A DNA stretch of 64,000 nt, from positions 124,001 to 188,000 of the forward strand of contig NZ_JODS01000010.1 in NCBI RefSeq assembly GCF_000718025.1, given 5' to 3'. This DNA is from Kitasatospora purpeofusca (GTDB taxonomy: Bacteria; Actinomycetota; Actinomycetes; Streptomycetales; Streptomycetaceae). The position numbers and the translations under genes are program-made. Below are positions 25,498 through 34,110 of this stretch, piece after piece. The notes below the pieces were generated by a model that was not told the origin of the DNA, did no database searches, and saw only the letters and a list, made by a program, of their open reading frames with translations. Every line of letters starts with the position of its first letter. Position 1 is the stretch's first letter.

Positions 25498-26814
25498 ATG
25501 GACGCCACTTCCGTGACTGCGGCCGGCTCGACCGCGCTGCTCACCGACCGCTACGAGCTCACCATGCTCCAGGCCGCCCTGCGCAGCGGGGCGGCACACC
25601 GCCGCTCCGTCTTCGAGGTGTTCACCCGCAGGCTGCCCGCGGGCCGGCGCTACGGCGTGGTCGCCGGCACCGGCCGGGTCCTGGACGCGGTGGAGAGCTT
25701 CCGCTTCACCTCCGCCCAGCTCGACTGGCTCTCCGACGAGCGGATCGTCGACGAGGAGACCCTGCGCTTCCTCGCCGACTACCGGTTCACCGGCGACATC
25801 CACGGCTACCCCGAGGGCGAGGTCTACTTCCCCGGCTCCCCACTGCTCACCGTCGAGGGCAGCTTCGCCGAGGGGGTGATCCTGGAGACGGTGATCCTCT
25901 CGATCCTCAACCACGATTCGGCGATCGCCGCCGCCGCGTCCCGGATGACCTCCGCGGCCGGCGGACGCCCGGTGATCGAGATGGGCGCCCGGCGCGCGCA
26001 CGAGCGGGCCGCCGTCACCGCCGCCCGCGCCGCCTACGTGGCCGGCTTCACCGCCACCTCCGACCTGGAGGCCGGCTTCACCTACCGCATCCCGACCACC
26101 GGGACCGCGGCGCACGCCTTCACCCTCGTCCACGACAGCGAGCGGGACGCCTTCCGGGCGCAGATCGACTCGATGGGCCGGGGCACCACCCTGCTGGTCG
26201 ACACCTACGACCTGCGGGAGGCCGTGCGCACCGCCGTCGAGGTGGCCGGCCCCGAGCTGGGCGCCGTGCGGATCGACTCCGGCGACCTCACCCTGCTCGC
26301 CCACCGGGTCCGCCGCCAGCTGGACGAGCTCGGCGCCACCGGCACCCGGATCATCGTCACCTCGGACCTGGACGAGTACGCGATCGCCGCGCTCGCCGCC
26401 GCCCCGGTGGACGGCTACGGCGTCGGCACCAGCCTGGTCACCGGCAGCGGGCACCCGACCTGCGCGATGGTCTACAAGCTGGTCGCCCGGGCGGCCGGCC
26501 CGGACGGGCCGCTGGTGGCGGTCGCCAAGCGCTCGGCCGGCGGCAAGACCAGCGTCGGCGGGCGCAAGTGGGCCGCCCGGCGGCCGGACGCGGACGGCGT
26601 CGCCGACGCCGAGGTGGTCGGCACCGGGACGGTCCCGGCCGAACTGGCCCCGCACGTGGTGCAGGTGCCGCTGGTCAAGGCGGGCGAGGTGGTCGGCCGG
26701 GAGCCGCTGGAGGCCGCGCGCGAGCGGCACGTCCGGGCCCGGGCGAGTCTGCCGCTGTCGGCGACCCAGCTCTCCAAGGGCGATCCGGTGCTGGCGACCG
26801 AGCTGCACGTGTGA
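25498..26814 (+). CDS. pncB: nicotinate phosphoribosyltransferase
   Basis: 438-residue enzyme that makes nicotinate mononucleotide from nicotinate and PRPP in NAD salvage. Seen: LLTDRYELTMLQAALRSG, VFEVFTRRLPAGRRYGVVAGTGR, EMGARRAHE, LVDTYDL, VRIDSGDLTLLAHRVR and DGYGVGTSLVTG, in normal order and length. ATG at 25498 agrees with the family N-terminus. pncA follows 266 bp later on the same strand; together they convert nicotinamide to the NAD precursor. Confidence 0.95.
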   Translation: MDATSVTAAGSTALLTDRYELTMLQAALRSGAAHRRSVFEVFTRRLPAGRRYGVVAGTGRVLDAVESFRFTSAQLDWLSDERIVDEETLRFLADYRFTGDIHGYPEGEVYFPGSPLLTVEGSFAEGVILETVILSILNHDSAIAAAASRMTSAAGGRPVIEMGARRAHERAAVTAARAAYVAGFTATSDLEAGFTYRIPTTGTAAHAFTLVHDSERDAFRAQIDSMGRGTTLLVDTYDLREAVRTAVEVAGPELGAVRIDSGDLTLLAHRVRRQLDELGATGTRIIVTSDLDEYAIAALAAAPVDGYGVGTSLVTGSGHPTCAMVYKLVARAAGPDGPLVAVAKRSAGGKTSVGGRKWAARRPDADGVADAEVVGTGTVPAELAPHVVQVPLVKAGEVVGREPLEAARERHVRARASLPLSATQLSKGDPVLATELHV

Positions 26815-27080
26815 CACCGGGGCAGACAAGGCGGCGGGGCGGTTCCGGGTGGGACGGTTCCGGACGGGGGGCCGGGTTCCGCACAGGAGGGCTCGGTGGC
26901 GCGGGTCCGCGCGACGGTTCGTCCACGGGCCGAGGGGCCGGGCCCGCCCCGGGCCTTCCGCCCCCGGATGCCACTGCCTACAGTCGACCGTAGAGTTCCC
27001 CTCACACGGGGCCTGAGGTCCCCTCACGCCCCCTTCCCCACGTCCTCCGCAGGACCCCACCGGACCGAGGAATACCAGCC

Positions 27081-27671
27081 ATGCACCGGGCACTGATCGT
27101 CGTCGACGTGCAGAACGACTTCTGCGAGGGCGGCAGCCTGGCCGTCGCGGGCGGGGCCGAGGTGGCCGCCGCGATCACCGACCTCATCGCCGAGTCCGCC
27201 CCCGGCTACCGGCACATCCTCGCCACCCGGGACAACCACATCGACCCGGGCGACCACTTCTCCGACGACCCCGACTACGTGCACAGCTGGCCGGTGCACT
27301 GCGTCGCGGGTACCGAAGGGGTCGGCTTCCACCCGAACTTCGCGCCCTCCGTCACCTCCGGCGCGATCGAGGCGGTCTTCGACAAGGGCGCCTACGCCGC
27401 GGCCTACAGCGGCTTCGAGGGCGTGGACGAGAACAACCGGGGGCCCGCCGAGTGGCTGCGCGAGCGGCAGGTCACCGAGGTGGACGTGGTCGGCATCGCC
27501 ACCGACCACTGCGTCAAGGCCACCGCGCTGGACGCGGCGCGGGCCGGGTTCACCACCCGGGTGCTGCTCGACCTCACCGCCGGGGTGGCCGCGCCGACGA
27601 CCGCCGCCGCGCTGGACGAGCTGCGGGCGGCCGGGGTGGAGCTGGTCGGCACCCCGATGGTCGGGGGCTGA
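27081..27671 (+). CDS. pncA: nicotinamidase
   Basis: 196-residue isochorismatase-fold amidase converting nicotinamide to nicotinate. Catalytic triad Asp9 (VVDVQNDF), Lys102 (FDKGAY) and Cys144 (ATDHCVKAT); metal ligands Asp51, His53, His59 and His73. All intact. GAGGA lies 9 bases before the ATG. It supplies the substrate of pncB just upstream. Confidence 0.95.
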   Translation: MHRALIVVDVQNDFCEGGSLAVAGGAEVAAAITDLIAESAPGYRHILATRDNHIDPGDHFSDDPDYVHSWPVHCVAGTEGVGFHPNFAPSVTSGAIEAVFDKGAYAAAYSGFEGVDENNRGPAEWLRERQVTEVDVVGIATDHCVKATALDAARAGFTTRVLLDLTAGVAAPTTAAALDELRAAGVELVGTPMVGG

Positions 27672-27768
27672 GCCTGGCCCCGTCCCGTTCGCGGGAGCGG
27701 CCCCCGGGACCGCTCCGGCGTTTCGGACCTTCCGGCGGCGGCAGTGGCGGCTCCGGACTCCCGGGCGC

Positions 27769-28806
27769 TCACCGCTCGGTGACCAGCAGTTCCACCACGT
27801 CGGTGCCGCCCAGCCGGAAGGCCTCCCGCAGTTCGGCGCCGACCGCGTCCTCGTCCTCGGCCAGCCGCGCGCCGGAGACGTACACCACCCGGACCCCGAG
27901 GTACTCCATCCGGTGCTGCCCGCCGCGCACCCAGGCCGCCTCCCCCTCGCTGACGCAGCGCAGCTCCGAGTCGACCTCGACCGCGACACCCGCCTGCGGC
28001 CAGTAGAGGTCCGGCACGGCGACGTAGGTGCCGCCGCGCATCCGCAGCTCCGGCGAGGTCAGCGGGACCGGCAGCAGCCACTCGTCCACCAGCTCGCCGA
28101 CCCGCCCCAGCACCCGGTCCCGCTCGGCGGCCAGCAGGCCGTCCAGCACGGCCCGCACCCGGGGGTCGGCGGTCAGTCCGGACTCGGCCAGCTCGGCGGC
28201 CAACTCCCCCACCGAGCAGTGCAGCTCGGGCCGGCGGACGGCCTCGCCGAGCACCTCCCGGACCGGCGCGGGGGCGAACACCCCGGCACCGGCCCCGGCC
28301 GTCCACTCGGCGGAGGTCCACTCGCGCAGCGCGTCGGCCACCGCCCTGGCGACCGGCGCACAGGCCAGGCCGTGCACCGAGCGCGCCACCAACTCCCGCT
28401 CGGTGCGCCGGATCCGCACCTCCCCGGCGTCCTTCAGCCGGCGCTGGCGCGGCACCAGCACGTCCACCCCGGTGACCGCCGGCAGCCGGGGTACCGCGGC
28501 GAACCCGTACAGCGCGAGCGCGGCCGGGCCGGTGATCACCGCCCCCTCCCGGCTCCCCTCCTCCCGGCCGTTCTGCGCCGCGTACAGCAGCGCGGCCCAC
28601 ATCCGCTGCTCCGGCGAGGGCTCGCCGGACTGCATCAGATAGACCCGGGGCAGCAGCCGCTGCCAGGGCCCGCCGCGGCGGCAGTGCTCGCTGACGACCC
28701 GGGACGGCACGCCCCTGGCGCGCAGCTGACCGGCGGTGAGGACGTTCTGCTGACGGCGCGCCAGCTCCTCCAGGGAGGGCGGCGGCGTGGGAATCCGGTA
28801 GTTCAT
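27769..28806 (-). CDS. AbiEi-like winged-helix / Vsr-like nuclease-fold protein
   Basis: 345-residue protein of a large actinobacterial family. The N-terminus (residues ~10-70: LEELARRQQNVLTAGQLRARGVPSR) resembles the winged helix of AbiEi-type antitoxins, the middle is helical, and the C-terminus (YWPQAGVAVEVDSELR, RMEYLGVRVVYVSG) looks like the DUF559/Vsr endonuclease fold. No partner AbiEii toxin is encoded next door, so a type IV toxin-antitoxin role is unlikely here. ATG 28806 (MNYRIP) matches a common N-terminus. Function unknown. Confidence 0.7.
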   Translation of the reverse strand: MNYRIPTPPPSLEELARRQQNVLTAGQLRARGVPSRVVSEHCRRGGPWQRLLPRVYLMQSGEPSPEQRMWAALLYAAQNGREEGSREGAVITGPAALALYGFAAVPRLPAVTGVDVLVPRQRRLKDAGEVRIRRTERELVARSVHGLACAPVARAVADALREWTSAEWTAGAGAGVFAPAPVREVLGEAVRRPELHCSVGELAAELAESGLTADPRVRAVLDGLLAAERDRVLGRVGELVDEWLLPVPLTSPELRMRGGTYVAVPDLYWPQAGVAVEVDSELRCVSEGEAAWVRGGQHRMEYLGVRVVYVSGARLAEDEDAVGAELREAFRLGGTDVVELLVTER

Positions 28807-28910
28807 GCCGACACCATCCCCAACGCTCCGGAGCCTTTCCCGGCCGCCTGACGCACTGTTACCCAACCGTCGCGAAACCGGGACCAGCCCGCACTAAAGT
28901 CCTCATACCC

Positions 28911-28934
28911 TCACCCATTCGGAGGAATGGGTGA
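28911..28934. repeat. perfect 10-bp inverted repeat upstream of an unknown gene
   Basis: TCACCCATTC and GAATGGGTGA around GGAG, 130 bp upstream of the gene at 29063. Without a T-tract; could be an operator or a weak terminator. Confidence 0.4.
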
Positions 28935-29062
28935 TCATCGTCTTGTCATACTCGATCAGTCTCGATCGACCACCTGGCCGTCTGACCGTGCGTGACCAAG
29001 CACATACGGCAAAGTCACCTCCGGGCGTCACTCCAGCCCGCCGGATTGCCTACCCTTAGTAC

Positions 29063-29845
29063 ATGTCACGTGACGAGACCGCCGGCCTCCGCGCGGCCCA
29101 GCTCCGCCTCGGACGCCTGCCCGGATACGTCCGCCGGCCGGACCCGGCCCGCCGCAGCGGCGCACAGGGCCATACTTACAAGAAGGGTTGGGAGGTCCGC
29201 TTCACCGCGCGCAGCGAAGCGGAGATAGCCGAGATCCGCGACCTCGTGGTCGCCGCCGGATTCGCGCCCGCCCGACCCTTCTTCAAGGGCCATCAACTGA
29301 TTCAGCCCGTCTACGGGATGGCAGCCGTCCAGGCCTATCTGGCGGCTAGACAGGCGGCCGAGGAACAAGCGGCGCGCACCGCCCCCGGACGGGTCCGGGG
29401 GACCTCCGCGACGGCCCGCCTGCGCACGGCCACCAGGGCCGCGCACGAGGCCGCCGAAGGCACCGCGCACGAGCTGCGCGAGCTCCACGAGGACCCCGGC
29501 CGCGAAGCCGCGGAGCACCCCGACCCGGGGCTCGCCGCCCGGGACGGCGATGCGCCGGGCGCCGATCTGCCGGAGCTCCCGGACCTGCCGGACGGCGGCG
29601 CGGCGGGACGCGGGACCGCGGACCACGGCACGGCCGATCTCCGCCCGGAGGAGCTCCGGGGCCGGGAGCACGAACGGCAACGGCTGGCCGTGGCCGAGGA
29701 AGTGGCCCGCACCGCAGGGGCCGCGGCTGCGGCGGCCGCGCGGCGCGCCCGCCGCCGGGCCGCGGAGGCCTTCCCCGCCCAACTCGCCCGGGGCACCGCA
29801 CCGGACGACCTGACCGCTCCGACGAAGACCCGCAACACGACCTGA
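29063..29845 (+). CDS. hypothetical protein with conserved N-terminal domain
   Basis: 260-residue protein I cannot name. The N-terminal 100 residues look structured and conserved (TYKKGWEVRFTARSEAEIAEIRDLVVAAGF, PFFKGHQLIQPVYGMAAVQAYL); the rest is Ala/Glu/Arg-rich, probably disordered or coiled. No membrane segment. The ATG at 29063 has no ribosome-binding site but TACCCT ends six bases before it, suggesting a leaderless transcript. Confidence 0.65.
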   Translation: MSRDETAGLRAAQLRLGRLPGYVRRPDPARRSGAQGHTYKKGWEVRFTARSEAEIAEIRDLVVAAGFAPARPFFKGHQLIQPVYGMAAVQAYLAARQAAEEQAARTAPGRVRGTSATARLRTATRAAHEAAEGTAHELRELHEDPGREAAEHPDPGLAARDGDAPGADLPELPDLPDGGAAGRGTADHGTADLRPEELRGREHERQRLAVAEEVARTAGAAAAAAARRARRRAAEAFPAQLARGTAPDDLTAPTKTRNTT

Positions 29846-30385
29846 CAGTTCGTCAACTCTTTGCTCGTACACGGCGATCCGCCGACGAAGGGCCGGGCAC
29901 GCGGGACGCGTGCGACGGGGCCGGCCCACCGCCCCACCCCCTCCGGAAACGCACCGCCAGGCCGCTGCCCGCGTCATCGCCGCAGCCCGGCCCGGCCGAC
30001 CCAGCGCGCGAGCGGTGGTGCGCACGGTGGTGCGGGCGCGGCTTCGCGCCGCAGGCGTGGACGGGAACCGCCGAACCGCTTACGGTGGCACATCACACCC
30101 CCCGCGGTGGCGCACCGACCGATCCGCCACCACGGCCGTGCCACCCCGCTGACCGGCCACGAAGCACCGCACCCCAGCCTCTGACACCACTGCGCAGCAC
30201 TCCACGCCCCTCCGCCACCGCCGCACCGCACGCCGGCCCCCACCCGGCCACCGCCGGAACCGGCCGCACGGCGACTCCTTCCGGGCATTCCATCCGATTG
30301 GTAACCCAGCGCACCGAGCGCCTACCGTAGAGTGAGCACAGATGATCGACCGTCAGATGCCCATCTCACTTGCCGAGAAGCCGAG
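29846..30385. other. 540-bp gap without a supported gene
   Basis: Very GC-rich sequence with only shadow ORFs. Near its end TTGGTA (30298) and TACCGT (30324), about 20 bp apart, might be a promoter for the sigma-like gene. Confidence 0.5.
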
Positions 30386-30850
30386 ATGACCCAACGCCAC
30401 GACAGCACCGCCGAGCCACCCCCGGGGCCCGGCGAACCTCCCGCCGTACCGCTGGAGTTCGCGGCATTCTGCGAACTGCACCGGCCGCGGTACCTCAGCT
30501 ACGCCCGGGTCTGGCTGCCGGACCCGGACCGGGCCACCGGCGCCGTCCAGCAGGCCTTCGCCGAAATCGCCGTCGAGTGGCGCGAATTACTGGGGAGCTC
30601 GAATCCCACCGCGCACGCCTGGCAGATCCTGCGCACCACCGTCGACGAGCACACCCGGCAGAGCGGCCTGCCCGCAGCCCGCCCCGCCGCCCAGGACCGT
30701 CCCGGCCACGCCGCCGACGACGACCTCGCGATCCTGCACTACGTCGTCGGTCTCGCTGCACCCGAGATCGCCGACGTCATCGGCACCGACACCGCCAGCG
30801 TGGCCGGCCGGCTCCGCCGCACCATGCTGCGTGAGGCCTCCGGCTGGTGA
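30386..30850 (+). CDS. sigma-70-family-like regulator with a TTA codon
   Basis: 154-residue protein of the small sigma-like family of streptomycetes. LEFAAFCELHRPRYLSYARVWLPDPDRATGAVQQAFAEIAVEW resembles region 2, and YVVGLAAPEIADVIGTDTASVAGRLRRTMLRE resembles region 4 HTH; region 3 is absent. It may act as an ECF-type factor or be a degenerate relative. Codon 68 (30587-30589) is TTA, so translation would need the bldA tRNA. Start 30386 follows GAGAAG; an in-frame GTG at 30332 is an alternative. Confidence 0.7.
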   Translation: MTQRHDSTAEPPPGPGEPPAVPLEFAAFCELHRPRYLSYARVWLPDPDRATGAVQQAFAEIAVEWRELLGSSNPTAHAWQILRTTVDEHTRQSGLPAARPAAQDRPGHAADDDLAILHYVVGLAAPEIADVIGTDTASVAGRLRRTMLREASGW

Positions 30851-30944
30851 GCCGCCGCCGGGCCCCGACCCGGCCCGCACCGGCCCGCACCGGCTCTCCC
30901 GGGCCCCATCCGGCCCGCCCGGGCCCGACCCCGGGCTCCCGTGC

Positions 30945-31523
30945 TCAGACCCGCTCGCCCGTCACGTCGTACAGGTGGTGGACCGGGTCGTGGATCAGGT
31001 AGCGGGCGAACGACTCCACCGTGAACCGCGCCCCGTCGGAGCGGTTGCCGGTCCGCTCCCACCGCGCGCCCGCCACCCCCTCGAACGCCGCCGCCAGCGC
31101 CTCCGCGGCCTCCGCCAGCTCCACCGCCACCACGGCCGGCCGCTGCTCGCCGTAGCGCTCGGCGACCGCCGTCGCGTCCTGGTCCCAGTTGGCGAACAGC
31201 GGGTCGTCCTGGTCCAGCATCAGGTCCAGCCGGACCCGGAACAGCCGGAAGACGTCGCGGACGTGGCACGCGTATTCGAGATCCGACCAGATCTCCGGAC
31301 GCGGACGACGACGCAGCGCCTCCGGGTCGCCGCCCAGCACCGCCGTCCAGCCGGCCGCGTTCGCCCGGACCATCCCGGCCACGTCCTCCCGCACCACGGC
31401 GCCCGCGTCCAGCCCGCAGTCGGCGCAGGGCTGCTCCAGCACCCAGGTCCAGTCCTTGGTGTCGGGGACGATCGCGTCGGCGGTGACGGCGGGCTCGGGC
31501 GAGGTGTGCTCGGAATCGGTCAT
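30945..31523 (-). CDS. DinB-family protein
   Basis: 192-residue four-helix-bundle protein of the DinB/YfiT family. Family blocks: WTWVLEQPCADCGLDA, IWSDLEYACHVRDVFRLFRVRL with the first His ligand, and FARYLIHDPVHHLYDV with two further His, so a metal site is complete. Some relatives are thiol transferases using mycothiol, others unknown. Convergent with the sigma-like gene. Confidence 0.85.
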   Translation of the reverse strand: MTDSEHTSPEPAVTADAIVPDTKDWTWVLEQPCADCGLDAGAVVREDVAGMVRANAAGWTAVLGGDPEALRRRPRPEIWSDLEYACHVRDVFRLFRVRLDLMLDQDDPLFANWDQDATAVAERYGEQRPAVVAVELAEAAEALAAAFEGVAGARWERTGNRSDGARFTVESFARYLIHDPVHHLYDVTGERV

Positions 31524-31598
31524 GCGCCCAGGATGGCCGCGCCGCGACCGCCCCCACCAGCGGCTTCAGCGCCAGCGGTCACCGAAATCCTGCCAGCC

Positions 31599-31994
31599 CT
31601 ACCGCTCCGCGAGCTCGGAAGCCCGCTCGGAAGCCTCACGTGCGGCGAGCAGCTCCGCCAGATTCGCCCGGCTCCAGTCGCACAGCGCGTCCATCGGCCC
31701 CAGCAGCGTCCGCCCGAGCGGCGTCAGCGCGTACTCGACCCGCGGCGGGTTCTCCGCGAACTCCGTCCGCTCCAGCACGCCGTCCTGCTCCATCGACCGC
31801 AGCGACTCGGTCAGCACCTTCGCCGTGATCCCCACCAGCGGCACCCGCAGCTCCGAGAACCGGCGCGGGCCGCCCTCCAGACAACGCAGGATCCGCCACG
31901 CCCACTTCTTCCCGCCCAGCACCGGAACCGTCGGCACGGGGCAGTCCGGGTCGAAGAAGTCCGGCGGCAGCGGCGCGGGCACGGTCCGAGTCAT
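31599..31994 (-). CDS. HxlR-family transcriptional regulator
   Basis: 131-residue winged-helix regulator: DCPVPTVPVLGGKKWAWRILRCLEGGPRRFSELRVPLVGITAKVL is the HxlR signature, with a conserved Cys at residue 18 that often senses thiols or aldehydes. It is divergent from the NAD(P)-binding oxidoreductase 128 bp away, which it probably regulates. Confidence 0.9.
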   Translation of the reverse strand: MTRTVPAPLPPDFFDPDCPVPTVPVLGGKKWAWRILRCLEGGPRRFSELRVPLVGITAKVLTESLRSMEQDGVLERTEFAENPPRVEYALTPLGRTLLGPMDALCDWSRANLAELLAAREASERASELAER

Positions 31995-32122
31995 CCCCCG
32001 ACCGTAACCGAGGAGAGGTCCCCGCCGGTACCGTTGAAGTAACCGGCACCCCCCGGTCTACCGTCACCGCACCAGCGGACGGCCACCCCGGCCCCCGCCC
32101 CGAACCACCGACGGAGACCGCC

Positions 32123-32782
32123 ATGAGCCGCACCCCCGCCACCACCACCGACCTCGTCGTCTTCGGCGCCGGCGGCCAGGTCGGCCGCGCCGTCGTCGCC
32201 GAGGCCCGACGCCGCGGACTGACCGTCACCGCCGCCGTCCGCGCCCCCGAACGGCACCCCGACCTGGCCGGCCCCGGAATCACCCTGGTCCCCTGCGACG
32301 TCACCGACCCCGACGCCGTCGCCACCACCGCCCGGGGCCACGCCGCCGCCGTCAGCACCGTCTACACGCCCGAGGTCCCCTCCGGCGAGTTCTACCCCGC
32401 CGCCACCCGCGCCCTGATCACCGGCCTCGCCACCGCGGGCGTCCACCGCCTCGTCCACGTCGGCATCGCCACCACCCTGGAGACCGCCCCCGGCGTCGCC
32501 GTCCACGACGACCCCGCCTTCCCCGAGGCCCACCGCGCCTTCTCCCTCGGCCACGCCGCCGCCCTCGACCTGCTCCGCGACTCCCCCGCCACCCTCGACT
32601 GGGTCGTCGTCACCCCGCCCCTCGACCTCGACCGCACCGCCCCCGGCACCGGCCACTACCGCGTCGGCGGCCCCCAGGTCCTCGGCGCCCGGATCGCCCA
32701 GGCCGACCTCGCCGCCGCCGTCACCGACCAGCTCACCGGCCCAGCAGCCCGCCACCGCGAGCAGATCGCCGTCGCCGAATAG
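32123..32782 (+). CDS. NAD(P)-binding oxidoreductase
   Basis: 219-residue atypical short-chain dehydrogenase with a Rossmann fold. Dinucleotide motif VVFGAGGQVGRAVV near residue 12, LVPCDVTDPDAV, and VVVTPPLDLDRT; it lacks the classical YxxxK. It resembles NmrA/BVR-B-like NAD(P)H-binding proteins. ORF starts ATG 32123 with GGAG upstream. Divergent HxlR regulator. Confidence 0.85.
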   Translation: MSRTPATTTDLVVFGAGGQVGRAVVAEARRRGLTVTAAVRAPERHPDLAGPGITLVPCDVTDPDAVATTARGHAAAVSTVYTPEVPSGEFYPAATRALITGLATAGVHRLVHVGIATTLETAPGVAVHDDPAFPEAHRAFSLGHAAALDLLRDSPATLDWVVVTPPLDLDRTAPGTGHYRVGGPQVLGARIAQADLAAAVTDQLTGPAARHREQIAVAE

Positions 32783-32786
32783 CCCC

Positions 32787-34034
32787 TCACCCCTGCCGCG
32801 GCGGCGGATACCCCTGGTACGCCGCCGCGGCCGCCCGGTCCCGCCGACGCCGCCCCCGCACCACCAGTACCGCCACCACACCCCCCACCAACAACGCACC
32901 GGCAACCCCCGCAGCCCCCACCAGCACCCACCGCACCCCGCGGTTCCCCCCGTCCGCCACCGGCGCGGCGGCCTCCGGCGACTCCCACGCCTCCTCGGTC
33001 GGCTGCGGCCCGTTCCCCTGCGACTCCGCCCGGCCCAGCAGCGGGTTCTCCCGCGAGCCGCTGTCCACCGCCGGATTCGCCTCCAGCGCCTTGCCGGGCG
33101 CCAACACCCCGTAGCCGTAGCGGTTGCTGGGGACGGCCGACCCGTCGGCTGGTGCCGAGGCGGACTTGATCATCCGGTTGATGACCTGCCCGGCGGAGAG
33201 CGACGGGTACTTCGCCCGGATCAGGGCGGCGGTGGCGGAGACGTAGGCGGTGGCGTCGGAGGTTCCGTTACCGATGCCCTGTGCACTCGTCGACTTGGCG
33301 CCGGCCTGGGGAATGTCCGCACCGGGCGCCACCAGGGTGGTCTCGGGACCGACGTTGGACTTGCTCCAGAGTTGGCCGTTCCGGTCGACGGCGCCGACCG
33401 CGACGACCCCGGGGAAGGCCGCCGGGTAGAGGACGGAGCTCGTCTCATTGCCTGTGCTTGCCACCAGGACCACGTCCTTGTCTACCGCGTACTTGACGGC
33501 CGCACGCGCCTCGGGATCGATCCCGGAGACTCCACCGATGGACATACTGATGACGCTCGCACCGTGGTCCGCCGCGTAGCGGATCGCCATGGCGAGCTCC
33601 GACTGCGGCGAGAGCGACTCCCCCTCCATCGGGATCCGAACCGGAAGGATCTTGGCCTTGGGAGCCAGCCCCATGATGCCGTCCCCATCGCCGTGGCCAT
33701 GGCCGGCGATGAGGCTGGCCATGCCGGTTCCGTGGCCATTGGTGTCCACGGTGCCGTCGGTGTTCGCCCCGGTGAAGTCCTTACCCGCCAACACCTGTCC
33801 TGTCAGGTCTCGATGGTCCTTCAGCACACCGCTGTCGATGACCGCGACCGTGACACCGTCTCCCTGCGAGACCGGCCAGACCGCGGACTCAGCCCGGTAC
33901 GTGGCAAGCGGCCACTGAGAATCCCTCACGCTGTCGGCGCGGGACATCCCAGCACCGACCGCTGCCAGCAACACCCCCGCCAACACGGCTGCCCCGCGAC
34001 TCAGACGCCAGCCACTCAAGCCCTGCCACCCCAC
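32787..34034 (-). CDS. mycP: type VII secretion-associated serine protease (mycosin)
   Basis: 415-residue subtilisin-family membrane protease. Catalytic triad Asp67 (AVIDSGVL), His101 (TNGHGTGMA) and Ser259 (GNGTSDATAY), oxyanion Asn196 (STGNETS): all intact. An N-terminal signal region (residues ~12-30) and a C-terminal helix (about 365-390) followed by an Arg-rich tail anchor it, as in mycosins. It lies 76 bp downstream of two WXG-type genes. It stops 4 bp short of the oxidoreductase end (convergent). Confidence 0.93.
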   Translation of the reverse strand: MGWQGLSGWRLSRGAAVLAGVLLAAVGAGMSRADSVRDSQWPLATYRAESAVWPVSQGDGVTVAVIDSGVLKDHRDLTGQVLAGKDFTGANTDGTVDTNGHGTGMASLIAGHGHGDGDGIMGLAPKAKILPVRIPMEGESLSPQSELAMAIRYAADHGASVISMSIGGVSGIDPEARAAVKYAVDKDVVLVASTGNETSSVLYPAAFPGVVAVGAVDRNGQLWSKSNVGPETTLVAPGADIPQAGAKSTSAQGIGNGTSDATAYVSATAALIRAKYPSLSAGQVINRMIKSASAPADGSAVPSNRYGYGVLAPGKALEANPAVDSGSRENPLLGRAESQGNGPQPTEEAWESPEAAAPVADGGNRGVRWVLVGAAGVAGALLVGGVVAVLVVRGRRRRDRAAAAAYQGYPPPRQG

Positions 34035-34110
34035 TCAGCGCAGAGGCTGCCCCAGGTCCGAACGACCCGCAGGGCAACCGATCGATTGGCCCGGGCCCGA
34101 AGGCCGACCG

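Noticed and set aside
27769..28806. Type IV toxin-antitoxin system
   Set aside because: Only the AbiEi-like half is present; no AbiEii nucleotidyltransferase gene is adjacent.
28927..28995. Short ORF beginning ATGGGTGATCAT
   Set aside because: The ribosome-binding-like GGAGGA touches the ATG, so spacing is wrong, and the peptide has no recognisable feature.
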